A stretch of 64,000 nucleotides of DNA from Papio anubis (GCF_008728515.1 NC_044984.1:98627181-98691180); one strand, 5' to 3'; counted from the stretch's first letter, positions 22,565-33,617 are shown. Numbers and translations: made by a program. The notes: generated from the sequence alone by a model not told the origin.

Positions 22565-23035
22565 CAAACCATGGATTTGGAGATAGGCACACTTGGATGT
22601 ATATCCCAACTCCAACACTTACCTGCTTTGTGACCTTTGGCAAGATTCTTTACTTCCTAGAATCTCAGTTTCTAATTTCATGCATAGGTGTAATAACTGA
22701 ATCCAACCTTTTGGTTTCATCTCCCTTTATGCTTCTGCATCCCTATGCAAAAGACACTGTGTCTTTTGTATATACTGCTCCATCTGCCTAGAAAATTTCT
22801 GCTCTAGAGGTAGAACAGCACTGCATTAAGAACCAAGGCCTACATATCAATCTCAGCTTTGACATCAAATCTAGGTGACCATGAGCATGATAATTATCCT
22901 CTTTATACCTCAGTTTTTAAAATTTGTAAAATGGGGGAAATAATAATATCTCCCTCATTGGGTTGTTGTAATGATTAAATTAATCCTGTAAGAGCTAGAT
23001 TTATGTCAGGCATATAGGGGGCACTGAAAAATTCT
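22565..23035 (+). mobile_element. Two MIR-like SINE remnants
   Basis: First (22565-22700) has aacacttacctgctttgtga and gcaagattctttacttccta; second (22805-23035) has cctcagtttttaaaatttgt, gggttgttgtaatgattaaa and gtcaggcatat. Both sense. Confidence 0.6.
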
Positions 23036-23306
23036 TAGGCATTACTGCCATTCTCATTACTGCTGCCCTCATTGTTCCTCAAGCTGTGGTTCAAAAATCG
23101 CTTGCTTTATGAAGCCTTCCCCATTTTTTCCATCCTATTATTTACTTCTCTTCTCTGTACCCATTGAAGTTTATGAACCACCACATTTGGAGCACCTAGT
23201 ATGTCCCAGGAACTCTCCCAGGAATAGTACAGATGTTGTTTTATTCAGACTATCCAATATGTTCACACTTATTATTCCAGCTTCCTTCTGGGATACATCA
23301 AATTCT

Positions 23307-23606
23307 TTTTTTTTTTTTTTTCAGATGGAATCTCGCTGTGCTGCCCAGGCTGGAGTGCAGTGGCACGATCTTGGCTCACTGCAACCTCCGCCTCCTGGGT
23401 TCAAGCGATTCTCTTGCCTCAGCCTCCTGAGTAGCTGGGATTACAGGCGCCCACCACCCATGCTTGGCTAATTTTTTTGTATGTTAGTAGAGATGGGTTT
23501 TCACTATGTTGGCCAGGCTGGTCTTGAACTCCTGACCTAAAGTAATCCACCTGCCTAGGTCTCCCAAAGTGTTGGGATTACAGGTGTGAGCCACCACACC
23601 TGGCCA
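23307..23606 (-). mobile_element. Alu
   Basis: Antisense, full length. Flank atcaaattctt recurs after the second Alu of the pair (23932), so the pair shares one outer duplication. Confidence 0.93.
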
Positions 23607-23616
23607 ATAGATCAAT

Positions 23617-23927
23617 TTTTTTTTTTTTTTTGAGATGGAGTTTCGCTCCTGTTGCCCAGGTTGGAGTGCAATGATGCAATCTCGTCTCACTGCAACCTCT
23701 GCCTCCCAGGTTCAAGCGATTCTCCTGCCTCAGCCTCTCAAGTAGCTGGGATTACAGGCACCTGCCACCATGCCTGGCTAATTTTTTTTTTTTTTTGGTA
23801 AGTTTTAGTAGAAACGGGGTTTCACCATGTTAGCCAGGCTGGTCTCGGACTCCTGACCTCAGGTGATCCACCTGCCTTGGCCTCCCAAAGTGCTGGGATT
23901 ACAGGTGTGAGCCACCGTGCCCAGCCC
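23617..23927 (-). mobile_element. Alu
   Basis: Antisense, second of a tandem pair. Confidence 0.93.
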
Positions 23928-24898
23928 CAATCAAATTCTTAAAGGCCAAATTACCTTTATAAAACTGAGGACCCCCTAACATTTACCATGTAAAAGTTTC
24001 TCTCCTTTTCTCTGTGAAAAAGGTGGAATCTACAAATTAAGTAATACCTGTATTTTTACAGATTTAATCTCTCAGCAATTATTTACTGATCGATTACTAT
24101 GTGTGCTTACTATATTAAGTGCTGGGAATATGATGGTGAGCATAACTAATCCTGGTCCCTGATCACATGTGGCTATGTACATCTATTAATTAAACTTAAG
24201 CAACATAAGAACTTCACATCCACACCTGTACTAGTCATCTTTTATGTACTTAATAGTCACATGTGGTGAGTGGCTATTGGGTTGGACAGTGTAGATTTAG
24301 AACATTTTCATCACCACAGAAAGTCCTCTTGGACTGTGCTATTCTACAGTGGGGGAGGCGGACATTGATCAAATACTCATAAAAGTATGATTGCAATTGT
24401 GATAAGTACTAGGCAGAAAGAATACATGGTAAGATGGGAACATTTCATAGGGGGATATGACTTCTCTGTTGGTTTTCCCAAGGAAAACCTGTTCAAACTA
24501 GGTTTGCTCAATGCTTGGAAGTTAGCAAAGCCCTGTGGTGGGAGGGAGCACAGTAAATACAGGGACTGAAAGCAAACTAATGACTGGATCGTGGGGATTG
24601 AGGGGAGGTTTGGGTGAGATGAAGGGGTGGAAGGACCATAAAGGGCCTTATAGAAAGAAGATGAAGAAGCAGAGAGGCTGAGTAACTTGACTGTGTAGTT
24701 AGTAATACAACCTGGATTTGACTTCAAAGTCTACGCTGCATAGTAAGTGTATATTCAATGGACTTTGGTTCTGCAATGATCTCTTTTTGCTCCTTCTTTG
24801 GAAGTTGCCAAAGTTCCCTCTACTGGATTATTCCTTTAGCATAAAAGCATGCTGTAATAATTTCCTTGTTAGACAAACCAAAAAAAACCAAAAAGTCT
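23928..24898 (+). other. TXNRD1 intron with an L2-like remnant
   Basis: attatttactgatcgattac and aagtgctgggaatatgatgg (24070-24140) resemble the L2 tail; the rest is unique. Confidence 0.4.
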
Positions 24899-25193
24899 GG
24901 CCAGGCACAGTGGCTCATGCCTGTAATCCCAGCACTTTGGGAGGCCTAGGCAGGTGGATCACAAGGTCAGGAGTTCAAGACCAGCCTGGCCAACGTGGTG
25001 AAATCCCACCTTTTCTGAAAATACAAAAATTAGCTGGGGGTGGTGGTGTGCGCCTGTAGTTCCAGCTACTCGGGAGGCTGAGGCAGGAGAATTGCTTGAA
25101 CCCAGGAGGCAGAGGTTGCAATGAGCTGAGATCGTGCCTCTGCACTTCAGCCTGAGTGACAGAACGAGACTCTGTCTCAAAAAAAAAAAAAAT
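24899..25193 (+). mobile_element. Alu
   Basis: Sense, full length. Confidence 0.93.
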
Positions 25194-25630
25194 CTTTCGC
25201 TATCCTACATCCCTCTTTAGCTCCTTTCCTTTTTTTTTTTTTTTTTTTTAATAGCAAAACCCTTTAAGAGTTGGGTATACTTACTCCGTCCATTTCCTTA
25301 TTTTCTATTTCTTGTTGAACTTCTTCTGATTAGGATTTCTTACCTCCCATCATTTTCATAAGTGACCTCCATGACTCAGCCCTTACCTTATAGGATTTCT
25401 TGGCAGCACTTGAAATAGTTGATCTTCCTTTTTGGAGCACTTCTTCATTGGCTTCTGAGACACCACACAGTCTCGGTTTTCCTCCTACCTCCCTCCAGCT
25501 CTTTCTTAGGCTCCATTGCTGGATCCTTTTCCCCTTTTGCAGTTTGAGCATGCCAGGGCTCTGTCCTGAGCCATCTTTATTTCTCTAAATACATTAACTC
25601 CTGGGTAATTTCATCTAGTCCCATGGAGTG

Positions 25631-26057
25631 ACAGTTAATTATATGTGTCAACTTGGCTAGCGTATGGTGCCCAGTTGTTTGGCAGATAAAAGCACAGATG
25701 TTGCTGTGAAGGTACTTTTTAGATGTGATTACAATGAAATCAGTAGGCTTTGAGTAAAGCTAATGACCATCCATAATGTGGATGGGCTTCATCCAATTAG
25801 TTGAAGGCCTTAGAGAAAAGACGGAGGTTTCCCAAGGAGGAAGCAATTCTGCACCCAGACCGCCTTTAGTCTCAAGATTGCCACATCAACTCCTGCTTGA
25901 ATTTCTAGCTTATTGGCCAGCCTTGGAGTTTTCAGACTTATCAGCCCTCACAACTATGTGAGTCAATTCTTAAAAAACAAAAACAAAAACAAAAAACTCT
26001 CTCTCTATACATGTATCCTATTGGTCTTGTTTCTCTGAAGAACTCTGACTAATACAC
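25631..26057 (+). mobile_element. MaLR-type (MLT1-like) LTR inside an L2
   Basis: Begins tgacagttaattatatgtgt and ends with tttctctgaagaactctgac then taatacac. It contains blocks such as gatgggcttcatccaattag and aaggccttagag that I associate with an old MaLR LTR (MLT1 group). It interrupts the L2 element on both sides. Family name tentative. Confidence 0.6.
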
Positions 26058-26505
26058 GTGGTATTAAATATCTTTTATATTTGACACCAAATGTTTATTT
26101 CTAGCCTTGACTTCTCCCTTGAACCCCATACTTACATATCCAACTGCTTAGTCAACCTCTCCATTTGGATAAATAATAGATCTCTTAACCCATACTATGG
26201 ATTTGTCCCAAACTATTGTTTTCCCCCAGTACCATCTTTCTTCCTCCCCTCTGGGTGTTCCTGCTTTTCCTTGAAGAGTGCCATCATTTACCCCATTGCT
26301 AAAGCCAGAAATCTAGAGTTATCATTGATTATCTTTCTCTTACATTTCTTATTCCATCCATCTGTACAACTGTATAACATAAATCTGTACAATTAGCTTT
26401 ACCTTCAAATGTATTTTTTAACCTCACTAATCGGCCTTTATCATCTGTAGCATCATCTCTAGCTTGGACCAGCACAGTAATGTCTTAGCAGGTCTGTATA
26501 CTTTA

Positions 26506-26804
26506 CTTTTTTTTTTTTTTTTTGGGACGGAGTCTCACTCTGTCACCCAGGCCGGAGTGCAGTGGTGGGATCTCGGCTAACTGCAAGCTCCACCTCCCAG
26601 GTTCACACCATTCCTCTGCCTCAGCCTCCCCAGTAGCTGGGACTACAGGCGCCTGCCACCACGCCCGGCTAATTTTTTGTATTTTTAGTAGAGATGGGGT
26701 TTCACTGTGTTAGCCAGGCTGGTCTTGATCTCCTGACCTCATGATCCGTCCGCCTTAGCCTCCCAAAGTGCTGGGATTACAGGCATGAGCCACCGAGTCC
26801 CGCC
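26506..26804 (-). mobile_element. AluY in L2
   Basis: Antisense, near consensus, interrupts the L2 remnant. Confidence 0.93.
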
Positions 26805-27474
26805 ATATCTCCACTTTTAAGTCCCTGCCCTCCTTAGCCTATTCTCCACACAACTGAGCAATTATTTTATCATACAACAATAATTTCCTTCTCTTCACAC
26901 TCTGGCGTCTTACCACATTTAAAATGAAATCCAGAATCCTGACTATGGCCTGATGATGGATGTGACCCCTGGCTATTCCTCTGACCTCACTTCCTACCAC
27001 TTTTTTTTCTCACTCATTAGGCTTTAGACATACTGGTTACTTTGTAGATTCTTGGATAAGTCAAGCAGACTCCTAGCTTAGGGCTTTAGTATGTTGAAGC
27101 CAGAATAAAAATGTAGAGACAAGTCTCTAAATTAAAATTTTTTATTTGGAAAGAAAGAATAGCAATTTGGGACATATATGCAGACAGGGTGGTCTTCAGT
27201 ATGTCCAAAGAACAAAGAGAAGGTTAGAGGTTTTAGAAATGGGAGAGATGTTACATATTGCTCTTCAAGAAAGTTCTTTGGGACTAGTTAGGGTTTGGGG
27301 AGCTGGCAAGCTCTGGTGAGTGATAGCAGTGGGCAAAATTAATCCTACAGTATCAGCAAGTTATCTTAGCATTTATAGATAAAGCTGGTCTCAGGTTACA
27401 ACAGGCAGTTTCAGCAGTCAGGCTTGCAGAGAATTACATTCTTGGAGCAATGTTTTGTATCCTGAATGCTTTTC

Positions 27475-27577
27475 TTGCTATGTTGTCCACGCTAGTCTTG
27501 AACTGCTGGGAAGCAATCCTCCTGCCTCAGCCTCCCAACATGCTGGGATTACAGGTGTAAGTTACTGCAACAGGTCA
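27475..27577 (-). mobile_element. Alu monomer fragment (FLAM-like)
   Basis: tgttgtccacgctagtcttg and tgctgggattacaggtgtaa only. Confidence 0.75.
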
Positions 27578-27847
27578 GGAGGCTTTTTTAAAATGGTAAA
27601 ACAACATCGCATTTGTATGATGATGTAAGTGATCAGGTAGAGAACAAGCAATTGATGATGCCAGAGGGGGAGGCTAATTTCAAGACTGATGTTCATTCAT
27701 TAATATTAAGAAGGAAATAAAAGATGAGAATCCATACACATGTGAAGTTGGCCTTCACTATTCTCCACACGACTGAGCAATTCTTTGAATGTACAACAAT
27801 CATTTCCTTCTCTTCTCTTCACACTCTGTTTATTTTTTAGTTTTTTG

Positions 27848-28156
27848 TGTTTTTTTTTTGTTGTTGTTGTTTTTGAGATGGAGTCTTGCTCTTGTTGCCC
27901 AGGCTGGAGTGCAATGGCACGATCTTGGCTCACCGCACCCTCTACCTCCCGGGTTCAAGCGATTATCCTGCCTCAACCTCCCAAGTAACTGTGATTATAG
28001 GCGCCCACCACCATGCCCAGCTAATTTTTGTCTTTTTAGTAGAGACGGGGTTTCGCCATGTTGGCCAGGCTGGCCTCGCACTCCTGAACTCGTGATCCAC
28101 CTGCCTCGGCCTCCCAAAGTGCTGGGATTACAGGCGTGAGCCACTGCGCCCAGCCT
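27848..28156 (-). mobile_element. Alu
   Basis: Antisense; tcacactctg / tcacactgtg flanks. Confidence 0.93.
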
Positions 28157-28193
28157 CACACTGTGGTTTCTTAACACATTTACAATGAAATCC

Positions 28194-28510
28194 AGGCTGG
28201 GTGTGGTGGCTCACGCCTGTAATCCCAGCACTTTGGGAGGCCGAGACGGGCAGATCACCTGTGGTTGGGAGTTCAAGACCAGCCTGACCAACATGGAGAA
28301 ACCCCCCGCCTCTACTAAAAATACAAAATTAGCCAGGCTTGATGGCGCATGCCTGTAATCCCAGTTACTCAGGAGGCTTTAGGAGAATCACTTGAACGTG
28401 GGAGGCGGAGGTTGTGGTGAGCCGAGATAGTGCCATTGCACTCCAGCCTGGGCAACAAGAACAAAACTCTCTCTCAAAATAAATAAATAAATAAATAAAT
28501 AAATAAAAAT
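28194..28510 (+). mobile_element. Alu with (AAAT)n tail
   Basis: Sense; aatgaaatcca duplicated at both ends; tail is an AAAT repeat. Confidence 0.93.
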
Positions 28511-29084
28511 AAAATGAAATCCAAAATCCTGACTATGGCCTGATGATGGGTCTGACCTCTCGCTGTTCCTCTGACTTCACTACCTACCACTTTTTTTCTC
28601 ACTCATCAGGAAATAATAAGAGTGAAGGCAGAGAATATGGCAGCTTGCTGGTTGAGAAGAAAATTTAAGGGAGTTCTGTCTGATTGATGCTATTTTCTTA
28701 AAGTGGAAAGTAGGTCATGAGCTAATGCAAGGTGTAGGGGCATTAGAAGTTTGAGGAAAGAGGGATATGTGTGAAACAGTCATTTTGGATCCTGAGAAAA
28801 CAAATATTCCAGGGATGCAAAGGATTGCTGGGCAACATTGAGGACGCATTTGAAGTTTGTGGTCTTGACTTTAAAGTGAAATCACTTTTAATTTCTGTGT
28901 TTCCTTCAGCAGTGTTTTGCTGCTTTAAGTGGAGTACAGAATACGTGGACAGCTAGGTTCAGCAAGGGTGGGCCTTGCCATGTCAACGTGACTGAGAAGT
29001 TTAGACTTCATCTTGAGGGCCCTAGACAGCTACTGAAGGTTTGAGTAAAGAAGATTTGGGTGTTAGAAAGATTATTCTAGCTCA

Positions 29085-29110
29085 GTATGGTGTGTGTGTG
29101 TGTGTGTGTA
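29085..29110 (+). repeat. (TG)n microsatellite
   Basis: About 13 TG units between gtatgg and tatgagag. A second short GT run is at 30575-30594. Confidence 0.95.
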
Positions 29111-29224
29111 TGAGAGAAAGGCTTATTATAGGTAGAACAGTAGTTTAATACAATAGGAGCCTTTATCAAACACCTGCATAAATTTGTTACAGCTTAGATG
29201 ACAGTTCAGGAACATAGAGAGGTC

Positions 29225-29445
29225 TATTTCCAGTATTTTCTGAGTACCTACTATATACCAGATTCTGTAAAGACAAAATAAACAAGGGTTTGCCTATCCA
29301 AAGCTCTTGTAGAATATTTGTAATTATTATTAGGTATTTGGGGGACAAAGAAGAGGGAAGGTGCAATTAACACTGGTTGGAAATCCGGGAAGACTCCCAG
29401 AGGAGGTGACATTTCAAATGAGCTTTGAAGGACTAGGTCCTTAGG
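29225..29445 (-). mobile_element. L2 3'-end fragment
   Basis: ttctgagtacctactatata, ggaagactcccagaggaggt and gacatttcaaatgagctttg, antisense L2. Confidence 0.5.
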
Positions 29446-29534
29446 GAGGGAAGATAATTCTCAAAAGGAAGAATGAGCCCAGTCAAGAGATGCAAAATGT
29501 ATGATTAAAACATTTTATGTTTATGATTTGCTAC

Positions 29535-29841
29535 AGCCAGGCACAGTGGTTCACACCTGTAATCCCAGCACTTTGGGACGCTGAGGCAGACGGATCTTTT
29601 GAGGCCAGGAGTTTGACCACCCTGGCCAACATGTTGAACCCCCATTTCTACCAAAAAGACAAAAAATTAGCCAGGTGTGGTGGTGCATGCCTGTAGTCCC
29701 AGCTACTTGGGAGGCTGAGGCGTGACAATCGCTGGAACCCGGGAGATGGAGGTTGCAGTGAGCTGAGATGCACCACTGCTTTCCAGCCAGGGCAACAGAG
29801 CAAGAGACTGTCAAACAAACAAACAAATAAATAAATAAATT
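29535..29841 (+). mobile_element. Alu
   Basis: Sense, tail aaac/aaat. Confidence 0.92.
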
Positions 29842-30777
29842 GCTGCATGATGAGAAATGATGGAAGAAGATGAGGTTCTTCCGTTAACCAGCAACTAAAT
29901 AGAACTAACGAGTTTTTCCTTGAGAATTCATGACAAGGGTAAGGCATCTAGGCCCTTAGCAGCAAGAACGATTTGAAAGAAAAGATAGTTTTAAAATGGT
30001 GATTTTTAACTTAAAAGAAAAATAACTACATGGTGCTACTCTGGGCATCTTTGCTATAATTTGCTCACTTAGGAACAATGTGAAGTTAAAATGCCTTATC
30101 TAGCCTGTTTTGGAATGCCGGTAGAAAATATTAACTATAATCACTCTGAGCTGTCTATACAAGATGCTTTTAATGGCAAGGCTCTTCATATCAATCCTTA
30201 TTACTTGCTGTTAGTACATTATTTCAAATTAAATGATCCTTCTGTGTCCTAAGTCATGCTTTTGAAATAAGGTGTATTTTCGATATATTTCTAAGAATGA
30301 GGAATTTATGACCCTGGTTCATGGGTCATTGTGTAGACTAAATGAGATAAAGGCATATACAATGATTAATACAGAACTTGGCTTGGGAGCCAGGAGTAAA
30401 TGTTTTGTGTTCTCCCTTAGACCCAGTCTTTTCATGTTTTTCCTTCTTTCCTCCATAAATCACATTGTTTCCTGAACACCCATGTACTAGATCCATTCTC
30501 TGTTCTATGGACTCCAGAATCAGGTGAAACACTCATGTCAATAATCACCTTACAGGGGAAGTGTCATGTTAGTGTGTGTAGTGTGTGTGTGTGTGCCCCT
30601 TTAGAGGGTGAGGAAGCTAAACCAAGCCTCTGAGTTTCACCTTGGAAGGACCTGGCAGGACCTGGCAGTGGTTGCCTGTTTGTTTAGAGGGAATGTGGCT
30701 TCTGCTAGCCATTAGGAGCCTGCAACGCTCTCACCTGAGAGTGCTTCAATCTGGCATTATCCAAAGAAGTGGGAAAG

Positions 30778-30880
30778 ACATTCATTCATTCATTCAGTCA
30801 GTCAGTCAGTTATTATGTATTTATTCAGCAAATATGCATACCCTGCTAGTGCGTGGTGCTGAGTAAGAACATGAGTAAGA
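30778..30880 (-). mobile_element. L2 3' end with ATTC/AGTC tandem repeat
   Basis: (attc)n followed by (agtc)n at 30780-30810, then tattcagcaaatatgcatac and gtgctgagtaag: the antisense L2 tail with its tetranucleotide end. Confidence 0.5.
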
Positions 30881-31144
30881 GAAGGGGAGCATGAGAGAGA
30901 ATGGCTCACCTTAGTAGCAGCAGGTGGCTGGGTGCGGCTGGAGTTAAAAGACATTCAGTTTTTCTTAAAACAATAAAAACCAAACTCAGAGTCTGATAAG
31001 GAAGAGGTGCTCTTAGGGGAAGTTGGGTGTGTTCCTGAGAATTTGTCATTTCTTTTCAGGATTAGTCAGGATGAACTCCACGTTTCTTTTCAAAAGCCTA
31101 ATAACTTCCTTTAGGGGATTACCAAACTGACTAATCCATGACCT

Positions 31145-31340
31145 TAGGGCAGTGGGTCCCAAACTTTGCTGCCAACTCGAATCACCTTTGGAGTTTGTTT
31201 TTTTTTTTTTTTTAAACGCAGAGGCCCAGGTCACACTCCACACCAATGACATCAGAATGTCTAGGGGTGGGAGCCAGGCACTAGGATTCTAAAGACCCTA
31301 ACGCGATGACAACAGCTAGCAAAGTTCTGGAGCTACTGCC
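31145..31340 (+). mobile_element. MER5A-like hAT MITE
   Basis: tcccaaactttgctgcc, then aatcacctttggag, gaggcccaggtcacactcca and gtgggagccaggca reproduce the layout of MER5A, with a poly-T tract (31198-31214) inside. Lies just upstream of the TXNRD1 promoter. Confidence 0.55.
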
Positions 31341-31499
31341 TTAGGGCATAGTCTAGTTTCTTCACTAAAAACACACTTATTCCAAATTTGGTTCCAGAAT
31401 TGCCTTAAATTGTTTTTTTGCTCTGTTCTTAGGTTGGGGGCGGCTATGAGCAGGCAGAGGATGTGGTGTCACCCAATTAGGAGCTCTCAGCTTGCTAAG

Positions 31500-31640
31500 C
31501 CAATTAGCATAGGTTGCCAGGGCTGCACGAGGAGTGGATTTCTGCTTTGTCATTCTGACTCTGGCAGTTAGCCCGCCCGCTCGGCGCAGGGCGTGGCTTC
31601 TCGTAGCCATTAGGAAACAGCAACCCTTTCACCTCAGTTT
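31500..31640 (+). promoter_or_regulatory. TXNRD1: TXNRD1 housekeeping-type core promoter
   Basis: A TATA-less, CpG-containing segment just upstream of the leader exon. Visible sites in order: an octamer-like attagcat (31503-31510); tgctttgtcat (31543-31553), whose reverse strand ATGACAAAGCA fits the antioxidant response element RTGACnnnGC bound by NRF2-small MAF; a GC box cccgccc (31572-31578); and a GC box gggcgtggc (31589-31597). Published work on the human gene describes an Oct-1/Sp1/Sp3 housekeeping promoter with an ARE, and this block agrees in content and order. This promoter should give NRF2-inducible transcription of the short isoform. Confidence 0.8.
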
Positions 31641-31955
31641 CCTTCGGTCCAGCATTTGCGGCGGAGCGAAAGGTGGTCGAGTCCTGAAGGAGTGCCTGAT
31701 GTCTTCATCATTCTCAAATTCTTGTAAGCTCTGCGTCGGGTGAAACCAGACAAAGTCGCAAGCCCAGGGATGGGAGCACGCGGGGGACGGCCTGCCGGCG
31801 GGGACTACAGCATTGCGCCTGTGGGGAGCGGTGTGCGTCTCGGGGAAGGGGAGATATTTTAAGGCGTGTCTGAGCAGACGAGGAGGCTTTTCCAAACCCA
31901 GGCAGCTTCGTGGCGTGTGTGGTTTCGACCCGGTCACACAAAGCGTCAGCATGTG
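31640..31955 (+). other. TXNRD1: TXNRD1 5' leader exon(s), probable, with donor at 31956
   Basis: Sequence from about 31640 (cagtttccttcggtccagc) resembles the leader of TXNRD1 mRNAs as I remember it. Two donor candidates are visible: ctt/gtaagc at 31724 (short form) and atgtg/gtaggt at 31956 (long form). If the long form joins the acceptor at 33508, the ATG at 31951 is followed at once by TGA across the junction; none of the three ATGs I located in this exon (31699, 31770, 31951) is in frame with the downstream exon. The leader would therefore serve only translation from 57989. The transcription start is approximate. Confidence 0.6.
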
Positions 31956-32154
31956 GTAGGTGAGACCGGCACCTGTAGGCTGGCGGTTTCCTTCCTCTTG
32001 CTCTTTGTAGAGACAATTTGCAGAACAGCGGAGAAAATGGGTATTGTATCGTTTCTTACAGAGCCTGAGTCTTGAAATGTAGATGACAATGTGTTGAGTG
32101 GACCGACAGATCCTTGACAGCATTAAGAAAGTATAACTATGTAAGAATGCTTCT

Positions 32155-32575
32155 CCAGGAATTTTCACACCATTTAATCCTCAGAAATCCTGAGATGCTG
32201 GCAAAACACATGGGGTCTCCATGTTTTTACAAGTGGGGAAAGCAAGGCTCAGAAAGATCAAGTGGCGTGCCCAGCTGGACACAGACTATTAAATGGGTCG
32301 GCGACGACGACCCCAGGGCTTCCTCACTCTCTCAGGCAGTACAGGATAGTGATTAAGACCGTCGACCACATTGCCTGGATTTGAATCCTGCCTCTGCTGT
32401 TGAGTAGCTCCTTGAGCTTGGACAAGTTTCTTAGCTTTTCTGTACCTGTTTCCCTGTCTGTAAGTTGGGCCTGGTAATACCTACTTGTAGAGTGGTTGTG
32501 AAGTTGAAATGAAATGTAAATATATGTGAAGCAGTATAGATATATTAGCTACCATTATTACCATTAAGCAGCTCT
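32155..32575. mobile_element. Two MIR remnants downstream of the TXNRD1 leader exon
   Basis: An antisense MIR (about 32155-32300: atttaatcctcagaaatcct, caaggctcagaaagatcaag) followed by a sense MIR (32340-32575: gatttgaatcctgcctctgc, acaagtttcttagcttttct). The second ends at the Alu at 32579. Confidence 0.6.
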
Positions 32576-32578
32576 CCT

Positions 32579-32829
32579 TTTTTTTTTTGGAGACGGAGTC
32601 TCATTCTGTCGCCCAGGCTGGAGTGCAGTGACACAATCTTGGCTCACTGCAACTTCCGCCCCCCGGTTCAAGCGATTCTCCTGCCTCAGCCTCCCGAGTA
32701 GCTGGGATTACAGGCACCTGCTACTGCGCCCGGCTAATTTTTGTATTTTTGGTAGAGACAGGGTTTCACCATCTTGGCCAGGCTGGTCTTGAACTCCTGA
32801 CCTCATGATCCACCCGCCTCGGCCTCCCA
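32579..32829 (-). mobile_element. Alu truncated at its 5' end
   Basis: Antisense; stops at cggcctcccaaa, flanks taagcagct repeated at 32566 and 32833. Confidence 0.92.
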
Positions 32830-32832
32830 AAT

Positions 32833-33379
32833 AAGCAGCTATACTTTTGAATGTTGGTGTGATTTATGTCTCATGAATAGGCCTCATGTCAGTGTAACTG
32901 TGGAATCTCTATACTCCACTGAGTTCATCCCTTTGTGAAATTTTACCGTTAGTGCCTAGTTTCATCTGTAGTGTCGTGTATAGTTCAGGATTCTTTTTAA
33001 GAAAGCAGCAGATAGGCAGAGTGTTCTTTATTTTGCTCCACGGTTTCAAATGTCAAGGAAACATTGGAAGTTGCATTTTGGCATTCAGAATAGATGTAGA
33101 GTTCAAAGCAAGATCAAATTGGGAGGTGTTTTGTTAAAGTTGAGATAAATGTGTATTAAGCTTCTTTTTTGAAGCTTTTCTGAATTCGGGATTTACCGGG
33201 AAAGTAGGACGTTTAATTTTAGCGGAGCAGTGCAATGATTTAACTCTGACTAGAACTCTGACATTTATAGCTAGCCTTGAGGCCCTGTTTTCAGCCAGTG
33301 TGCGGATTTGCCGGGGTCAGACTCCAAGCTTAAGTGTGAGTTTTAGCCTTTGTCAGAAATGCAGCAAGTCATGCTAACT
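32833..33379 (+). other. Intron between TXNRD1 leader and exon 33508
   Basis: Nothing recognised; AT-rich until about 33370 where CpG content rises. Confidence 0.5.
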
Positions 33380-33507
33380 TGCAAGGGAGTCACCCGAGGG
33401 CACGCGGTGCCTGCAGGGCCGGGACGGAAGCCCCGCCCCCGGCGCAGTTCCCGCCTGGCCGCGGGGGAGAAGCACCTTACACCCCCCGCTCTGCTTTTGT
33501 GCCACAG
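33380..33507 (+). promoter_or_regulatory. GC-rich CpG cluster directly upstream of a TXNRD1 exon
   Basis: Contains ccccgccccc (33431-33440) and several CpGs within 130 bases, next to the acceptor at 33508. It could be a minor promoter or an enhancer associated with the CpG-rich start region 1.5 kb upstream. No TATA box or initiator is distinctive. Low certainty. Confidence 0.3.
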
Positions 33508-33617
33508 AGTACGGTCGGGCCCTGGAAGGAACGCTCTCGGAATTGGCCGCGGAAACCGATCTGCCCGTTGTGTTTGTGAAACAGAGAAAGATAGGCGGCC
33601 ATGGTCCAACCTTGAAG
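33508..33617 (+). CDS. TXNRD1: TXNRD1 coding exon, end of glutaredoxin-like extension
   Basis: Acceptor gccacag, donor gtagga, 110 bases. Joined to the phase-1 base of the previous exon it encodes 37 residues, EYGRALEGTLSELAAETD onward, ending QRKIGGHGPTLK, the carboxy-terminal half of the glutaredoxin-like fold with its GG turn. The known human 67 kDa isoform shares this exon and begins M-S-C-E-D; here the second residue is tyrosine (codon TAC) where I recall aspartate. The exon ends in phase 0 and splices to 57953. The 130 bases upstream are GC- and CpG-rich, so a minor promoter here is conceivable. Confidence 0.93.

Larger units (their letters stand above)
25330..27050 (+). mobile_element. 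L2 LINE remnant, interrupted by an LTR and an AluY
   Basis: Segments 25330-25630, 26058-26505 and 26805-27050 read as consecutive pieces of the L2 reverse-transcriptase/3' region (tacatatccaactgctta, cccattgctaaagcc, tattctccacacaactgagc, cctgactatggcctgatg). Insertions are an MLT1-like LTR (25631-26057) and an AluY (26506-26804). A second copy of its last part occurs at 27757-28608. Confidence 0.65.
27757..28608 (+). repeat. Second copy of the L2-derived block, split by two Alus
   Basis: Three pieces (27757-27847, 28157-28193, 28511-28608) repeat 26838-27018 in order: tattctccacac.actgagca, atttccttctctt, aatgaaatcc, cctgactatggcctgatgat, and ctaccact..tttctcactcat. The similarity covers bases not typical of L2 in general, so this is a local duplication, later split by a minus Alu and a plus Alu. 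Confidence 0.8.
28609..31144 (+). other. TXNRD1 intron upstream of the promoter
   Basis: Holds one Alu (29535-29841), L2 tails, a TG repeat and otherwise unique sequence. No exon seen. Confidence 0.5.

Noticed and set aside
31629..32168. 179-codon minus-strand frame over the TXNRD1 promoter
   Set aside because: It covers the CpG-rich leader and MIR sequence, has no known domain, and is expected by chance in GC-rich DNA.
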